Assembly (NCBI GenBank): GCA_003731675.1
Contig: RCNQ01000221.1
Location: 1-9,423, forward strand
DNA: 9,423 bases
Direction of reading: 5' to 3'
Source: Bacteroidetes/Chlorobi group bacterium ChocPot_Mid
Lineage (GTDB): Bacteria; Bacteroidota; Ignavibacteria; Kapaibacteriales; UBA2268
Shown here: positions 1 through 7,105 of the stretch, one piece after another
Numbering within the stretch: position 1 is the stretch's first letter
Layout of the letters: each line of letters begins with the position of its first letter
Notes under the pieces: generated by a model
What the model was told of the DNA's origin: nothing
What the model saw: the letters and a program-made list of their open reading frames with translations, nothing else
Databases searched by the model: none
Translations under genes and position numbers: made by a program

Positions 1-1098
1 CATATCATAGATTTTCAAAATTGCATCCCTGATTGCAAATTCCCTTTCGCAATTTACATTAATCCCCGCTCCCGTTTCCTTTATTAATCTCATAAAAGGT
101 TTAGTCTCTGAGCAAAATACAGGTTTCCCCATTGCAAAAAAATCAAATATCTTATTATGTATTGTAAAATTATTGAATTCATTCAATTGATATGGTATTA
201 CTCCTATATCCCATTTATTGATAATTTCAGGTAAATCTTCATAAGAATATTCACCATAAAACTTTATCCTATCCCTTGAACTAAATTTCTCTGCCAATGC
301 TCTTAACTCTTCTATCGACTCACCTGTCCCTGCTATATGAAATTCAATATTTTTGTTCTCTAATGAAGCTTGCTGAAAACCAAATAAAAACTTTACCAAA
401 CTCTTCTCATCTGATGTATATCCATGATGTCCGAATATTAACTTCTTAGGATAATTCTTTGAAGAAGTATTATTTTGCGTTTGATTAATATTATCTTTCA
501 AACTTTCTTTCGAAAAAAAATCTGTTTCAGGAGTATTATGTGCAACACACATCCTGTTAATATCATAATCATAAACCTCTTTTAATCGTTCATTTTGTTC
601 TTGGCAAACAGTAATAATCCCATCCATCAATTTTACTGCCCTTTTTTCTACTAATTCAGGGATATTCAGCTTGTGTACCAATAATCTTGAAAGAAAAGTC
701 CTTTTATATTTTTTCCAACCTTTCATCGCCGCAGGATAATTCTCAGCCATATCCATTATTACAGGTATATTATATTTTCTTCCCACTTTACCGCATAATT
801 CAGCCAGCATTATATCTCTGGGCATTATCAAGTCAGGTTTGATTTCATTTACTAATTTTAAAATTGCTTTTTTCCATATTGGATTAACAGAAACAGGATA
901 AGTTCTGTAATGAGGTACTTCATAACCTGTTCTTATTACTTTGATATTATTTGTCAATACCTCAGTCTCTGACTTTTCATCTATCCATCGGGCAAGTATA
1001 TAAACATCCCACCCAGTCTCAGAAAAAGCTCTGCAAACCTTATCGGCTCTTATATCCCATGGATATGCACCCTTCCAAACATACAGAACTTTTGACAT
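1..1098 (-). CDS. GT4-family glycosyltransferase, C-terminus cut by window edge
   Basis: A cytosolic or membrane-associated glycosyltransferase of the GT-B fold, predicted to add a sugar from a nucleotide-sugar donor to a lipid-linked or surface glycan. I translated it by hand: 366 codons are open from ATG at 1098 to the left edge with no stop. The N-terminal half starts MSKVLYVWKGAYPWDIRADK and continues as a Rossmann-like acceptor domain (about residues 1-190, ending with VAHNTPE). The donor domain follows, with the HHGYTSDEK and HIAGTGES segments and the helix NKIFDFFAMGKPV (about 315-327), which matches the GT4 donor-site region usually written NKLFEYMAAGKPV. About 20-40 residues are probably missing. 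The start lies 13 bp after the stop of the DedA gene, which implies co-transcription. No strong ribosome binding site is visible; a weak TTGGAA lies upstream. Acceptor and sugar cannot be read from the sequence. Confidence 0.9.
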   Translation of the reverse strand, partial: MSKVLYVWKGAYPWDIRADKVCRAFSETGWDVYILARWIDEKSETEVLTNNIKVIRTGYEVPHYRTYPVSVNPIWKKAILKLVNEIKPDLIMPRDIMLAELCGKVGRKYNIPVIMDMAENYPAAMKGWKKYKRTFLSRLLVHKLNIPELVEKRAVKLMDGIITVCQEQNERLKEVYDYDINRMCVAHNTPETDFFSKESLKDNINQTQNNTSSKNYPKKLIFGHHGYTSDEKSLVKFLFGFQQASLENKNIEFHIAGTGESIEELRALAEKFSSRDRIKFYGEYSYEDLPEIINKWDIGVIPYQLNEFNNFTIHNKIFDFFAMGKPVFCSETKPFMRLIKETGAGINVNCEREFAIRDAILKIYDM

Positions 1099-1111
1099 AT
1101 AATTATTCCAA

Positions 1112-1711
1112 TTAGAATAAATATTTTACTGCAATAAAACCACCTATAAGAAGCAATACAAACGCTATTGATAATTTATCAAAATATTTATCAATATAAA
1201 TCTTTACTTTCGGACCTACAAAATATATTAATCCACCAACAATAAAAAATCTGGCAGCTCTCCCAATTGAAGAAATAATGATAAAACTGACAATATTCAT
1301 ACCTGCGGCACCCGAAGCTATTGTTGAGATTTTGTATGGTATTGGTGTAAATGCGGCTATGGCAAGGAACCAACCACCATATTCTTCATATTTTTGAAGG
1401 AAAATTGCCCATGCTTCCTGTCCATTATAAAATTGCACTATTGAATTTCCTATGCTTTCCATCAAACCCCAACCTATGTAATAACCCAAAACCCCACCAA
1501 AAACAGACCCTATTGAACACCAAAATGCCGCTCTGAATGCTTTTTTGGGCGATACAACCGCAATTGCTATCAATAATACATCCGGTGGTATCGGAAAAAA
1601 TGATGATTCTGCAAAAGCTAATATAAATAAACTTGCCATTGCATAAGGTTTGTCAGCAAAACTTTCCATCCAAACCTTTGCATTGTTCGATAATTCCCTA
1701 AATTTCTTCAA
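1112..1711 (-). CDS. DedA/VTT-family membrane protein (YqaA-like)
   Basis: A small polytopic inner-membrane protein of 199 residues, a usual length for the YqaA-like branch of the DedA (SNARE-associated/VTT) family. Visible hallmarks are FAESSFFPIPPDVLL (residues 33-47), a glycine-rich helix GSVFGGVLGYYIGWGL (68-83), the re-entrant-type segment AFTPIPYKISTIASGAAGM (120-138), GRAARFF (150-156) and a hydrophobic C-terminal helix (182-198). Some DedA proteins are now known to move undecaprenyl phosphate across the membrane. Residence among undecaprenyl-linked glycan genes makes a lipid-carrier recycling role attractive here, but that is inference. The start is TTG at 1711 with a GGGGGA motif 6 nt upstream. 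The first in-frame ATG, at 1669 (residue 15), is the alternative. It begins 21 bp after the accA stop and ends 13 bp before the GT4 gene. Confidence 0.9.
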   Translation of the reverse strand: MKKFRELSNNAKVWMESFADKPYAMASLFILAFAESSFFPIPPDVLLIAIAVVSPKKAFRAAFWCSIGSVFGGVLGYYIGWGLMESIGNSIVQFYNGQEAWAIFLQKYEEYGGWFLAIAAFTPIPYKISTIASGAAGMNIVSFIIISSIGRAARFFIVGGLIYFVGPKVKIYIDKYFDKLSIAFVLLLIGGFIAVKYLF

Positions 1712-1717
1712 ATGATT

Positions 1718-1723
1718 TCCCCC
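1718..1723 (-). promoter_or_regulatory. Ribosome binding site supporting a TTG start
   Basis: GGGGGA on the minus strand lies 6 nt before the TTG at 1711. This purine run is the main reason to prefer the TTG over the internal ATG at 1669 for the DedA gene; the internal ATG has its own weaker AAAGG nearby. Confidence 0.5.
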
Positions 1724-1732
1724 ATCTTATAA

Positions 1733-2689
1733 CTATTCCTCAATCCAAACACCCATCTTATAAAATTTCTCTCTTCGGTTCTTTATCAAATCCATCTCCT
1801 TAGTCTTTGATAATTCTGATACTTCCTTGCTCAATACTTCCGACATTATTCTGAACATTTCCTGTGGATTCCGGTGAGCCCCACCAATAGGTTCATATAT
1901 TATTTCATCTATAAGATTATGTGCTTTCAGGTCAAAAGATGTTAGTTGAAGTGCTTCCGCTGCTTGCTCCTTAAAGTCCCAGCTACGCCATAAAATACTT
2001 GAGCATGATTCAGGCGATATCACTGAATACCACGCATTTTCAAGCATAAGTATTCTATCCCCTACACCAATACCAATTGCTCCTCCTGACGCACCTTCTC
2101 CAATTATTACCACAATAATCGGAACCTTCAACTTTGACATTTCTAACAAATTTCTCGCTATAGCTTCTGCCTGTCCCCTTTCTTCTGCTTCAAGACCAGG
2201 ATAAGCTCCGGGTGTATCAAGAAAATTAATTATTGGGCGCCCAAATTTTTCTGCTATTTTAAACAATCGTAATGCCTTCCTGTAACCTTCAGGATTTGCC
2301 ATTCCAAAGTTCCTGTAAACATTGGATTTTGTGTCTCTGCCCTTCTGATGTCCTAAAACCATTACTGGCTCTCCTCCAAGATTTGCTATGCCTCCAATAA
2401 TTGCTGGGTCATCTCGGAATGTCCTGTCACCATGTAACTCGATAAAATCCGTAAAACAATTGGTAATATAATCGAGAGTTATTGGTCTCTGTGGATGCCT
2501 TGCTATCTGAACTCTCTGCCATCGTGTAAGATTCCTGTATATTTCCGCCCTCAATTGCTCCACTTTCTTTTCCAAAACTTCGATTTCACTACTGATGTCA
2601 ATATCATCTGAAATATTTCGCATTTCTGATATTTTACTTTCCAAATCAAAGATTGGTTTCTCGAAATCAAGTATTACGTTTGTTGCCAC
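1733..2689 (-). CDS. accA: Acetyl-CoA carboxylase carboxyltransferase subunit alpha
   Basis: Alpha subunit of the acetyl-CoA carboxylase carboxyltransferase. With AccD it moves the carboxyl group from biotin on AccB to acetyl-CoA, giving malonyl-CoA for fatty acid synthesis in the cytosol. At 318 residues it matches the E. coli protein (319). The N-terminus VILDFEKPIFDLESKI aligns with the family's LDFEQPIAELEAKI. Other hallmarks are LHGDRTFRDD (85-94), GHQKGRDT (113-120), FLDTPGAYPG (156-165), GEGASGGAIG (197-206, oxyanion-hole region), ENAWYSVISPE (217-227) and GGAH (269-272). The start is GTG at 2689 with AGGAAG just upstream. The gene begins inside the preceding glycosyltransferase gene (23-bp overlap), so translational coupling is likely. 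No accD, accB or accC is in view. Its place within a glycan operon is unusual. All catalytic landmarks are intact. Confidence 0.97.
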   Translation of the reverse strand: MATNVILDFEKPIFDLESKISEMRNISDDIDISSEIEVLEKKVEQLRAEIYRNLTRWQRVQIARHPQRPITLDYITNCFTDFIELHGDRTFRDDPAIIGGIANLGGEPVMVLGHQKGRDTKSNVYRNFGMANPEGYRKALRLFKIAEKFGRPIINFLDTPGAYPGLEAEERGQAEAIARNLLEMSKLKVPIIVVIIGEGASGGAIGIGVGDRILMLENAWYSVISPESCSSILWRSWDFKEQAAEALQLTSFDLKAHNLIDEIIYEPIGGAHRNPQEMFRIMSEVLSKEVSELSKTKEMDLIKNRREKFYKMGVWIEE

Positions 2690-4670
2690 TTTTCTTCCTA
2701 AATAAAAATTTAATAATTATATCCATATCCAAAGAAAAACTATACTCCTGCATATAAAAGTTATTTAGATTCTTCATTGCTGCTGATGATAATTGCTCAG
2801 GATTACTGATATGAACCAAACCCGTTAATCCTAATTTTCCCGATTCTGTCTTCTCTCCCTGAATTTCATATAAACCAACAATTGAATAATCCCCTTTTAA
2901 TACCTTAAATAAATCATAAAATATATTTGAAGACTTCAAATATTCCTTCTTATTGGATTTTAGCAAAAATACCAAAGGTATTCCAATAGTCAAAAGCAAA
3001 ATACTGACAAATATATCAAAAAGTCTTTTAAATGTCCTTAATCTGAATTTATTTATATTAAGTTTGGGCAATGTCGGTTCAACCCCACTTATTTCATTAA
3101 TAATTCTTGCCGCAAGTAATTCTTCATATTCCTGTGCTATGTGAAACCTGACTGTACTTGATGATGCAATAGAAATTGTCTTTATAAGGTCTTTTTTGGC
3201 AATTGAAGTATCTGTTATTACAATTTCATTTATATTATAATTATCAATGATTTTTGGCAATATCTCAATACTCCCCAAAAACTCAAAATCCTTCAGAAAG
3301 CCAATATCATTAACTTTTTCATTATCTGCCTGTGTACTTATCACTCCCACAATTATTACTTTTGTTAACTCACTTCCCCTTAATTGTTCAATCATACTTG
3401 CTGTCTTATCATTTAAACCAACAAATGCTATTCTCCTGTCCGAATCTTTACCTTTTGTTTTTTCAAATAATAACATAAACCCTCTGACAATCGAAAATAA
3501 AACTGCAGTGATTGCAATTGTCATCAATATTACACCTCTGCTGAAAGCAAAATCCTTGAAATAATAAGTCAAGGAAGACAAAATAAAAAAGCTTACCAAC
3601 AATCCAAATAATGCTTTTCTGATTGTTGGTTTTGTTTCAAAGTACTCACCAACTATTACCATTGAAAAAAAAGTAATTATACTCAATGCTATAAAAACTG
3701 TTGGATATGCATAATCAGGAAAATTAAATATTCCGCCAAACCTAAACCACGTGCTTACCATCAACGCTGAATTGATAATCAATAAGTCAAGAAAAATTAT
3801 TAGAATATAATTCTTATACTTGTTCAAATATGCAAAAACTGACCTGAAAGTAATTCCTAACTTTAAAAACATTAGAAAAAGTCTTGAAGAAGAATAATGT
3901 TTCCTGCTGAATATCCTCATAGCATCATAAAAATGCTTTATTTCGTTGATTGAGCTCCTTTTTGTACTCTCACCTTTAAAATGTATAATTGATGTAGAAT
4001 GTACATAAGCGATTTTCCAGCCCCTTTGTGTTAGTCTGTAACAAAGGTCAATATCTTCACCATACATAAAGAAATCTTCATCAAAACCCCCGACCTCATC
4101 AATTGCTTTTTGCCGACAAAACATAAAAGCACCAATCACCGAATCAATATAATAACTCTCATCTATTCTCATAAACGTCTGATTATATCTTCCAAAAACC
4201 TTTGAATTAGGAAATATCTTTTGCAACCCGAATAGCTTGGTAAATGATACCCATGGAGTTGGAAAACCTCTACGGCAGGCAAGCTGAAAACTCCCGTCCG
4301 AATTCAATACTTTACATCCTGAACAACCAACTTCCGGATGTTCCTCCATATATTTTACCATTATTTCAAGAGTATCCTCCTGTATAATCGTATCAGGATT
4401 TAATACTAAAATATATTCACCTTTAGCTTCTTTAAACCCTATATTATTGGCTCTTGCAAAACCAATATTTTCTGTTAATTGGATGAATTTAATTTTGGGA
4501 AATAAAGAACTTAGAAAATTTATTGACCCATCAGTCGAATTATTATCAACTACTATGACCTCATAAGTAATTTTTCTTGATGATGATTCAATTGACCGAA
4601 GACATTGCAAAAGAAAATCTTTTACATTATAATTAACTATAACTATTGATATTTGAGGTTGTTCTGCCAA
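2667..4670 (-). CDS. GT2 glycosyltransferase fused to a degenerate polyprenyl glycosylphosphotransferase
   Basis: A 667-residue two-part protein. Residues 1-260 form a rhamnosyltransferase-like GT2 domain: SIVIVNYNVKDFL, VVDNNSTDGS (40-49), NPDT as the DXD-type metal site (91-94), and FMYGEDIDLCYRL (201-213) with the likely catalytic acid. Four hydrophobic segments follow (about 286-306, 323-343, 354-372, 378-400). A Rossmann-like soluble region (412-530) then resembles the CoA_binding_3 part of WbaP/WcaJ-type phosphotransferases, followed by KRLFDIFVSILLLTIGIPL (548-566), the membrane entry of a bacterial sugar transferase. The catalytic part has collapsed. About 54 residues that carry the QERTGKNGK, KFRSM and Asp-Glu motifs in the intact paralogue at 5471-6919 are gone, while LKGDYSIVG (591-599) remains. 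The GT2 half looks active and the second half inactive, perhaps a membrane anchor or partner platform. The start is TTG at 4670; no ATG is in frame between it and the stop at 4707-4709. Confidence 0.88.
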   Translation of the reverse strand: MAEQPQISIVIVNYNVKDFLLQCLRSIESSSRKITYEVIVVDNNSTDGSINFLSSLFPKIKFIQLTENIGFARANNIGFKEAKGEYILVLNPDTIIQEDTLEIMVKYMEEHPEVGCSGCKVLNSDGSFQLACRRGFPTPWVSFTKLFGLQKIFPNSKVFGRYNQTFMRIDESYYIDSVIGAFMFCRQKAIDEVGGFDEDFFMYGEDIDLCYRLTQRGWKIAYVHSTSIIHFKGESTKRSSINEIKHFYDAMRIFSRKHYSSSRLFLMFLKLGITFRSVFAYLNKYKNYILIIFLDLLIINSALMVSTWFRFGGIFNFPDYAYPTVFIALSIITFFSMVIVGEYFETKPTIRKALFGLLVSFFILSSLTYYFKDFAFSRGVILMTIAITAVLFSIVRGFMLLFEKTKGKDSDRRIAFVGLNDKTASMIEQLRGSELTKVIIVGVISTQADNEKVNDIGFLKDFEFLGSIEILPKIIDNYNINEIVITDTSIAKKDLIKTISIASSSTVRFHIAQEYEELLAARIINEISGVEPTLPKLNINKFRLRTFKRLFDIFVSILLLTIGIPLVFLLKSNKKEYLKSSNIFYDLFKVLKGDYSIVGLYEIQGEKTESGKLGLTGLVHISNPEQLSSAAMKNLNNFYMQEYSFSLDMDIIIKFLFRKKSGNKRNT
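2694..2699 (-). promoter_or_regulatory. Ribosome binding site for the accA GTG start
   Basis: AGGAAG on the minus strand lies 4 nt before GTG at 2689 and inside the last codons of the upstream glycosyltransferase gene. It supports the GTG start, the 23-bp overlap and coupled translation. No in-frame ATG fits the conserved AccA N-terminus. Confidence 0.6.
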
Positions 4671-4712
4671 TAAATCGATTCTTAATATTTTTAAATCATT
4701 GTAGAATTATTT

Positions 4713-5423
4713 TCATTTCCTCATTCCGGGATAAAATTTCAATTTCCAAACAAGAAAAATAGCTTCCCATATAATCTTTTTATTCATCTTCGATACACCT
4801 GAACGCCTGTCAATGAAAATTATAGGTATTTCCTTTATTTTAGCACCTTTTTTCCATAAACGATAATTCATTTCAATCTGAAAACCGTAACCATTTGATT
4901 TTATTTTTGTTAAGTCAATCATCCTGAGAGCTTCAGCTTTAAAGCACTTAAAACCACCAGTAGCATCTTTAACTGGCATTCCTGTAATTATTCTTGTATA
5001 TAAATTTGCCCCGTAACTAAGTATCAGTCTGCTTAAGGGCCAATTCACCACATTTACACCAGTTATATACCTCGAACCAATAATCAAATCATTATTTTCA
5101 ATCTCTTTCAACATCTCTGGTATTATCTCAGGGTTATGCGAAAAGTCTGCATCCATTTCAAGAATTACATCAAAGTCGTTTTGTAATGCCCACGAAAAAC
5201 CAGTGCAATATGCTGTCCCAAGCCCATTTTTTACAGGTCTCTCAATCAGATGGACTCTATCATCAGACTCCATTAATTTCTTAATTAGTCCCGCAGTACC
5301 ATCAGGGGAATTATCATCAACAACTAAAACATGTAAGTCATTGACAACTTTATGTATTGTCTCAATTAGAACAATAATATTCTCTGCTTCATTATATGTC
5401 GGGATTACGACAACTTTTCTCAT
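4713..5423 (-). CDS. Dolichol-phosphate mannose synthase-like GT2 (polyprenyl-phosphate glycosyltransferase)
   Basis: Predicted to move a hexose, typically mannose or glucose, from a nucleotide sugar to polyprenyl phosphate on the cytoplasmic face of the membrane. It is 236 residues from ATG. Hallmarks of the DPM1-like GT2 group are VVIPTYNEAENI at the N-terminus, VVDDNSPDGT, EMDADFSH (the DAD metal site), IIGSRY, NWPLSR, DATGGFKCF, NGYGFQIEMNYR and IPIIFIDRRSGVSKM. There is no C-terminal membrane domain, as in the short soluble forms of the family. I chose ATG at 5423 because it puts MRKVVVIPTYNEAEN in the family register. GTG at 5429 would add two residues and cannot be excluded. It lies 47 bp after the phosphotransferase stop, a gap that contains a short heptamer repeat, and 42 bp before the GT2-fusion gene. 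The sugar donor is not readable from sequence. Confidence 0.93.
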   Translation of the reverse strand: MRKVVVIPTYNEAENIIVLIETIHKVVNDLHVLVVDDNSPDGTAGLIKKLMESDDRVHLIERPVKNGLGTAYCTGFSWALQNDFDVILEMDADFSHNPEIIPEMLKEIENNDLIIGSRYITGVNVVNWPLSRLILSYGANLYTRIITGMPVKDATGGFKCFKAEALRMIDLTKIKSNGYGFQIEMNYRLWKKGAKIKEIPIIFIDRRSGVSKMNKKIIWEAIFLVWKLKFYPGMRK

Positions 5424-5438
5424 ATCCACTTCTTCTTT

Positions 5439-5459
5439 CTAATTTCTAATTTCTAATTT
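5439..5459. repeat. Short heptamer repeat, three copies of CTAATTT
   Basis: Three perfect CTAATTT units sit in tandem in the gap between the phosphotransferase stop and the DPM-like gene, followed by a decayed CCATTTT. The unit differs by one base from the CTAATTC units of the large array at 7106-7238. On the transcript strand it reads AAATTAG and lies about 15 nt upstream of the ATG at 5423, inside the leader of that gene. Confidence 0.85.
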
Positions 5460-5470
5460 CCATTTTCTAC

Positions 5471-6919
5471 TCACGTTTGTCCATGTCCTTTGAACATTAA
5501 GAAAATTGTTCTGACGATTATCTCCAAATCTAATTTAAAAGACATATTCTCAATATAAAAAAAATCATCTTTTAATCTATTCTCAATTTCTTCAATTGTC
5601 TCAACATAAGTCGTATATTTTACCTGCCACCAGCCAGTTATTCCTGGTCTTACAAGCAAACGCCTTTTATAATATGGTACCAACTCACTGAATTTTTCAA
5701 CAAATACTGGTCTTTCTGGTCTCGGTCCTACTATGCTCATATCACCTTTCAACACATTAATAAACTGTGGCACTTCATCTAAATGAGAACTTCTCATAAA
5801 TCTGCCAAATCTTGTTACTCTCGGGTCATTCACCTTTGCCCACTGTGGACCTGATTTTTCTGCATCCTGTACCATTGAACGAAATTTAATGATATTGAAA
5901 TTCTTCCCGTTTTTACCCGTCCTTTCCTGCAGATAAAATACATTCCCTTTTGATTCAAGTTTTACTATCAAAGCTGTTAATAACCATATTGGTAAACCGA
6001 TAACTAAAACAATTAAACTGAATACAATATCAAATATCCTTTTTGCCACATCCTGCCAAGGTTTCAGCAACACCGTATCTATCTCAATCAATGGTATTCC
6101 GTACAAATGCAATGTCTTTGCCTGCCCTGTAAAAAACGAATACAAATCTGGTATGATTTTTACAATTATCTTTCGGTCAGCACAATTTGATACCAAATTC
6201 AACAAGAACTTATGGTCCGGAGAATCTTCAGAAATCAATACTTCTCTTGGCTTATATTTGTCCAAAGCATCAATAAGGTCTTCTTTTTTACCAATAACAG
6301 GCAAAGAATCATCTTTAAAGGTATTTCCACAATCCGTTCCTTCTTTAACATCAGTTCCGCTCTCAGTCAGAACAACTCCAAGGGTTTGATAACCCCAGTT
6401 CTTCGACCTTATAATTTTTTGATATAATTCCCTGCTTTTAACATAAGTCCCAACTATAATAGCAGGAATAATTATAATACCCTTTGCTCTGAGAAACCTT
6501 TGAATTATCCTTGCTGAATAACGTCCGAGAATAACAATAAAACTGAATATCACAAAATACAAAAGAAATAGCATTCTCGGCTCCTTACTTTCGCTATCAA
6601 GAAGCCAGACAAAGAAAATAAAGAAACTTCCAAAAAAAGTTACACGTAAAATAGTGAAAAATTCATCAAATGGTGAGCGAACATACCAATTCTTATATAA
6701 ACCTGAAAACCAGAAAAAAGCTATCCAGTAAACAAGAAAAAGCAACAAGGCAAGAAAAAATACTTCAGGCACAAATCTAATCGGATTTCCATACCACGAG
6801 CTATGAAATCGTATATAATATTGCAAAGAAAAGCTTATGATAACAGATAAAATATCAGCCATCAATTGCATCATTTGTGGTGAAAATCTTGTCCTTATGC
6901 TATTTACTACGTTGTTCAT
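5471..6919 (-). CDS. Polyprenyl-phosphate sugar phosphotransferase (WbaP/WcaJ-type PGT)
   Basis: Predicted to start a glycan repeat unit by moving a sugar-1-phosphate from a nucleotide sugar to undecaprenyl phosphate at the inner membrane. It has 482 residues, normal for the long PGT family. About four membrane segments lie at roughly 17-36, 50-73, 91-107 and 115-133. A soluble Rossmann-like CoA_binding_3 region spans about 145-280, and a re-entrant membrane helix KRIFDIVFSLIVLVIGLPIW lies at 293-312. The complete bacterial sugar transferase domain follows, with QERTGKNGK (331-339), KFRSM (345-349), the catalytic Asp-Glu in HLDEVPQF (379-386), LKGDMSIVGPRPERP (390-404) and RPGITGWWQV (424-433). 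All expected catalytic motifs are intact. The start is ATG at 6919; AAAGGG lies only 1 nt upstream, closer than a normal ribosome binding site. It is the first gene of the packed run and follows a 321-bp gap, so a promoter is expected just upstream. Sugar specificity (hexose or N-acetylated) cannot be read. Confidence 0.96.
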   Translation of the reverse strand: MNNVVNSIRTRFSPQMMQLMADILSVIISFSLQYYIRFHSSWYGNPIRFVPEVFFLALLLFLVYWIAFFWFSGLYKNWYVRSPFDEFFTILRVTFFGSFFIFFVWLLDSESKEPRMLFLLYFVIFSFIVILGRYSARIIQRFLRAKGIIIIPAIIVGTYVKSRELYQKIIRSKNWGYQTLGVVLTESGTDVKEGTDCGNTFKDDSLPVIGKKEDLIDALDKYKPREVLISEDSPDHKFLLNLVSNCADRKIIVKIIPDLYSFFTGQAKTLHLYGIPLIEIDTVLLKPWQDVAKRIFDIVFSLIVLVIGLPIWLLTALIVKLESKGNVFYLQERTGKNGKNFNIIKFRSMVQDAEKSGPQWAKVNDPRVTRFGRFMRSSHLDEVPQFINVLKGDMSIVGPRPERPVFVEKFSELVPYYKRRLLVRPGITGWWQVKYTTYVETIEEIENRLKDDFFYIENMSFKLDLEIIVRTIFLMFKGHGQT

Positions 6920-6964
6920 TCCCTTTTGAAAATATAAAATTTAAATTGATAACTAAATAATTTT
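6920..6964 (-). promoter_or_regulatory. Probable leader/promoter region of the glycan gene run
   Basis: This very AT-rich stretch with an A-tract (minus strand) precedes the first gene of the run and is the natural place for its promoter. TTATAT and TATATTTTC on the minus strand resemble -10 or Bacteroidetes TAnnTTTG-type boxes, but no matching upstream box at proper spacing is convincing. It is called from position and composition only. Confidence 0.25.
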
Positions 6965-7002
6965 TTTTAAATAATTTCAAATATTCAATCCCTCCAGGAT
7001 TG
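6965..7002 (-). repeat. Short hairpin (REP-like) element, copy B
   Basis: On the minus strand this is CAATCC, a TGGAG loop, GGATTG, then AATATTTG, AAATTATTTAAAA. The 6-bp arms (6986-6991 and 6997-7002) are perfect complements. The tail aligns with that of copy A with two small deletions. The hairpin is not followed by a T-run on the transcribed strand, so it is not an ordinary terminator. Confidence 0.7.
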
Positions 7003-7009
7003 CTGAACC

Positions 7010-7055
7010 TTTTAAATAATTCATTTCTACAAATATCCCATCCCTAACGGGATTG
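7010..7055 (-). repeat. Short hairpin (REP-like) element, copy A
   Basis: On the minus strand: CAATCCCGTTAGGGATGG followed by ATATTTGTAGAAATGAATTA and TTTAAAA. The core is a 5-bp stem, ATCCC/GGGAT, with loop GTTA (7040-7053). The same layout of hairpin, ATATTTG(TAG)AAAT and ATTATTTAAAA is seen in copy B, 7 bp away in the same orientation. From memory, elements of the form palindrome plus ATATTTGTAGAAA are dispersed in intergenic DNA of many Bacteroidota. The match to that class is recollection, not a search. Confidence 0.7.
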
Positions 7056-7105
7056 TTCTTTTTTATTTTCTCTAACAATTCTTCTTTTTCTGCCTTCTAT
7101 TTCCT
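7056..7105. other. Strand-asymmetric pyrimidine-rich spacer
   Basis: This 50-bp stretch between the hairpin elements and the heptamer array is almost all pyrimidine on the plus strand and purine-rich on the transcript strand. It contains no ORF, clear promoter or terminator. With the elements on both sides it completes the gene-free gap of 321 bp. Confidence 0.5.

Noticed and set aside
3247..3564. A 105-codon plus-strand ORF inside the GT2-fusion gene.
   Set aside because: It is antisense to a convincing gene, shows no motif or ribosome binding site, and has the composition expected of a shadow frame. The same holds for the other plus-strand ORFs across the window.
3900..4000. A possible frameshift or gene boundary between the GT2 half and the PGT-like half of the fusion gene.
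   Set aside because: The frame is continuous through the junction (residues about 235-290), with no stop, ribosome binding site or start codon marking a second gene.
7040..7053. The ATCCC/GGGAT hairpin considered as a rho-independent terminator for the peptidase gene.
   Set aside because: The stem is only 5 bp and is not followed by a T-run on the transcribed strand; the repeat-element reading explains it better.
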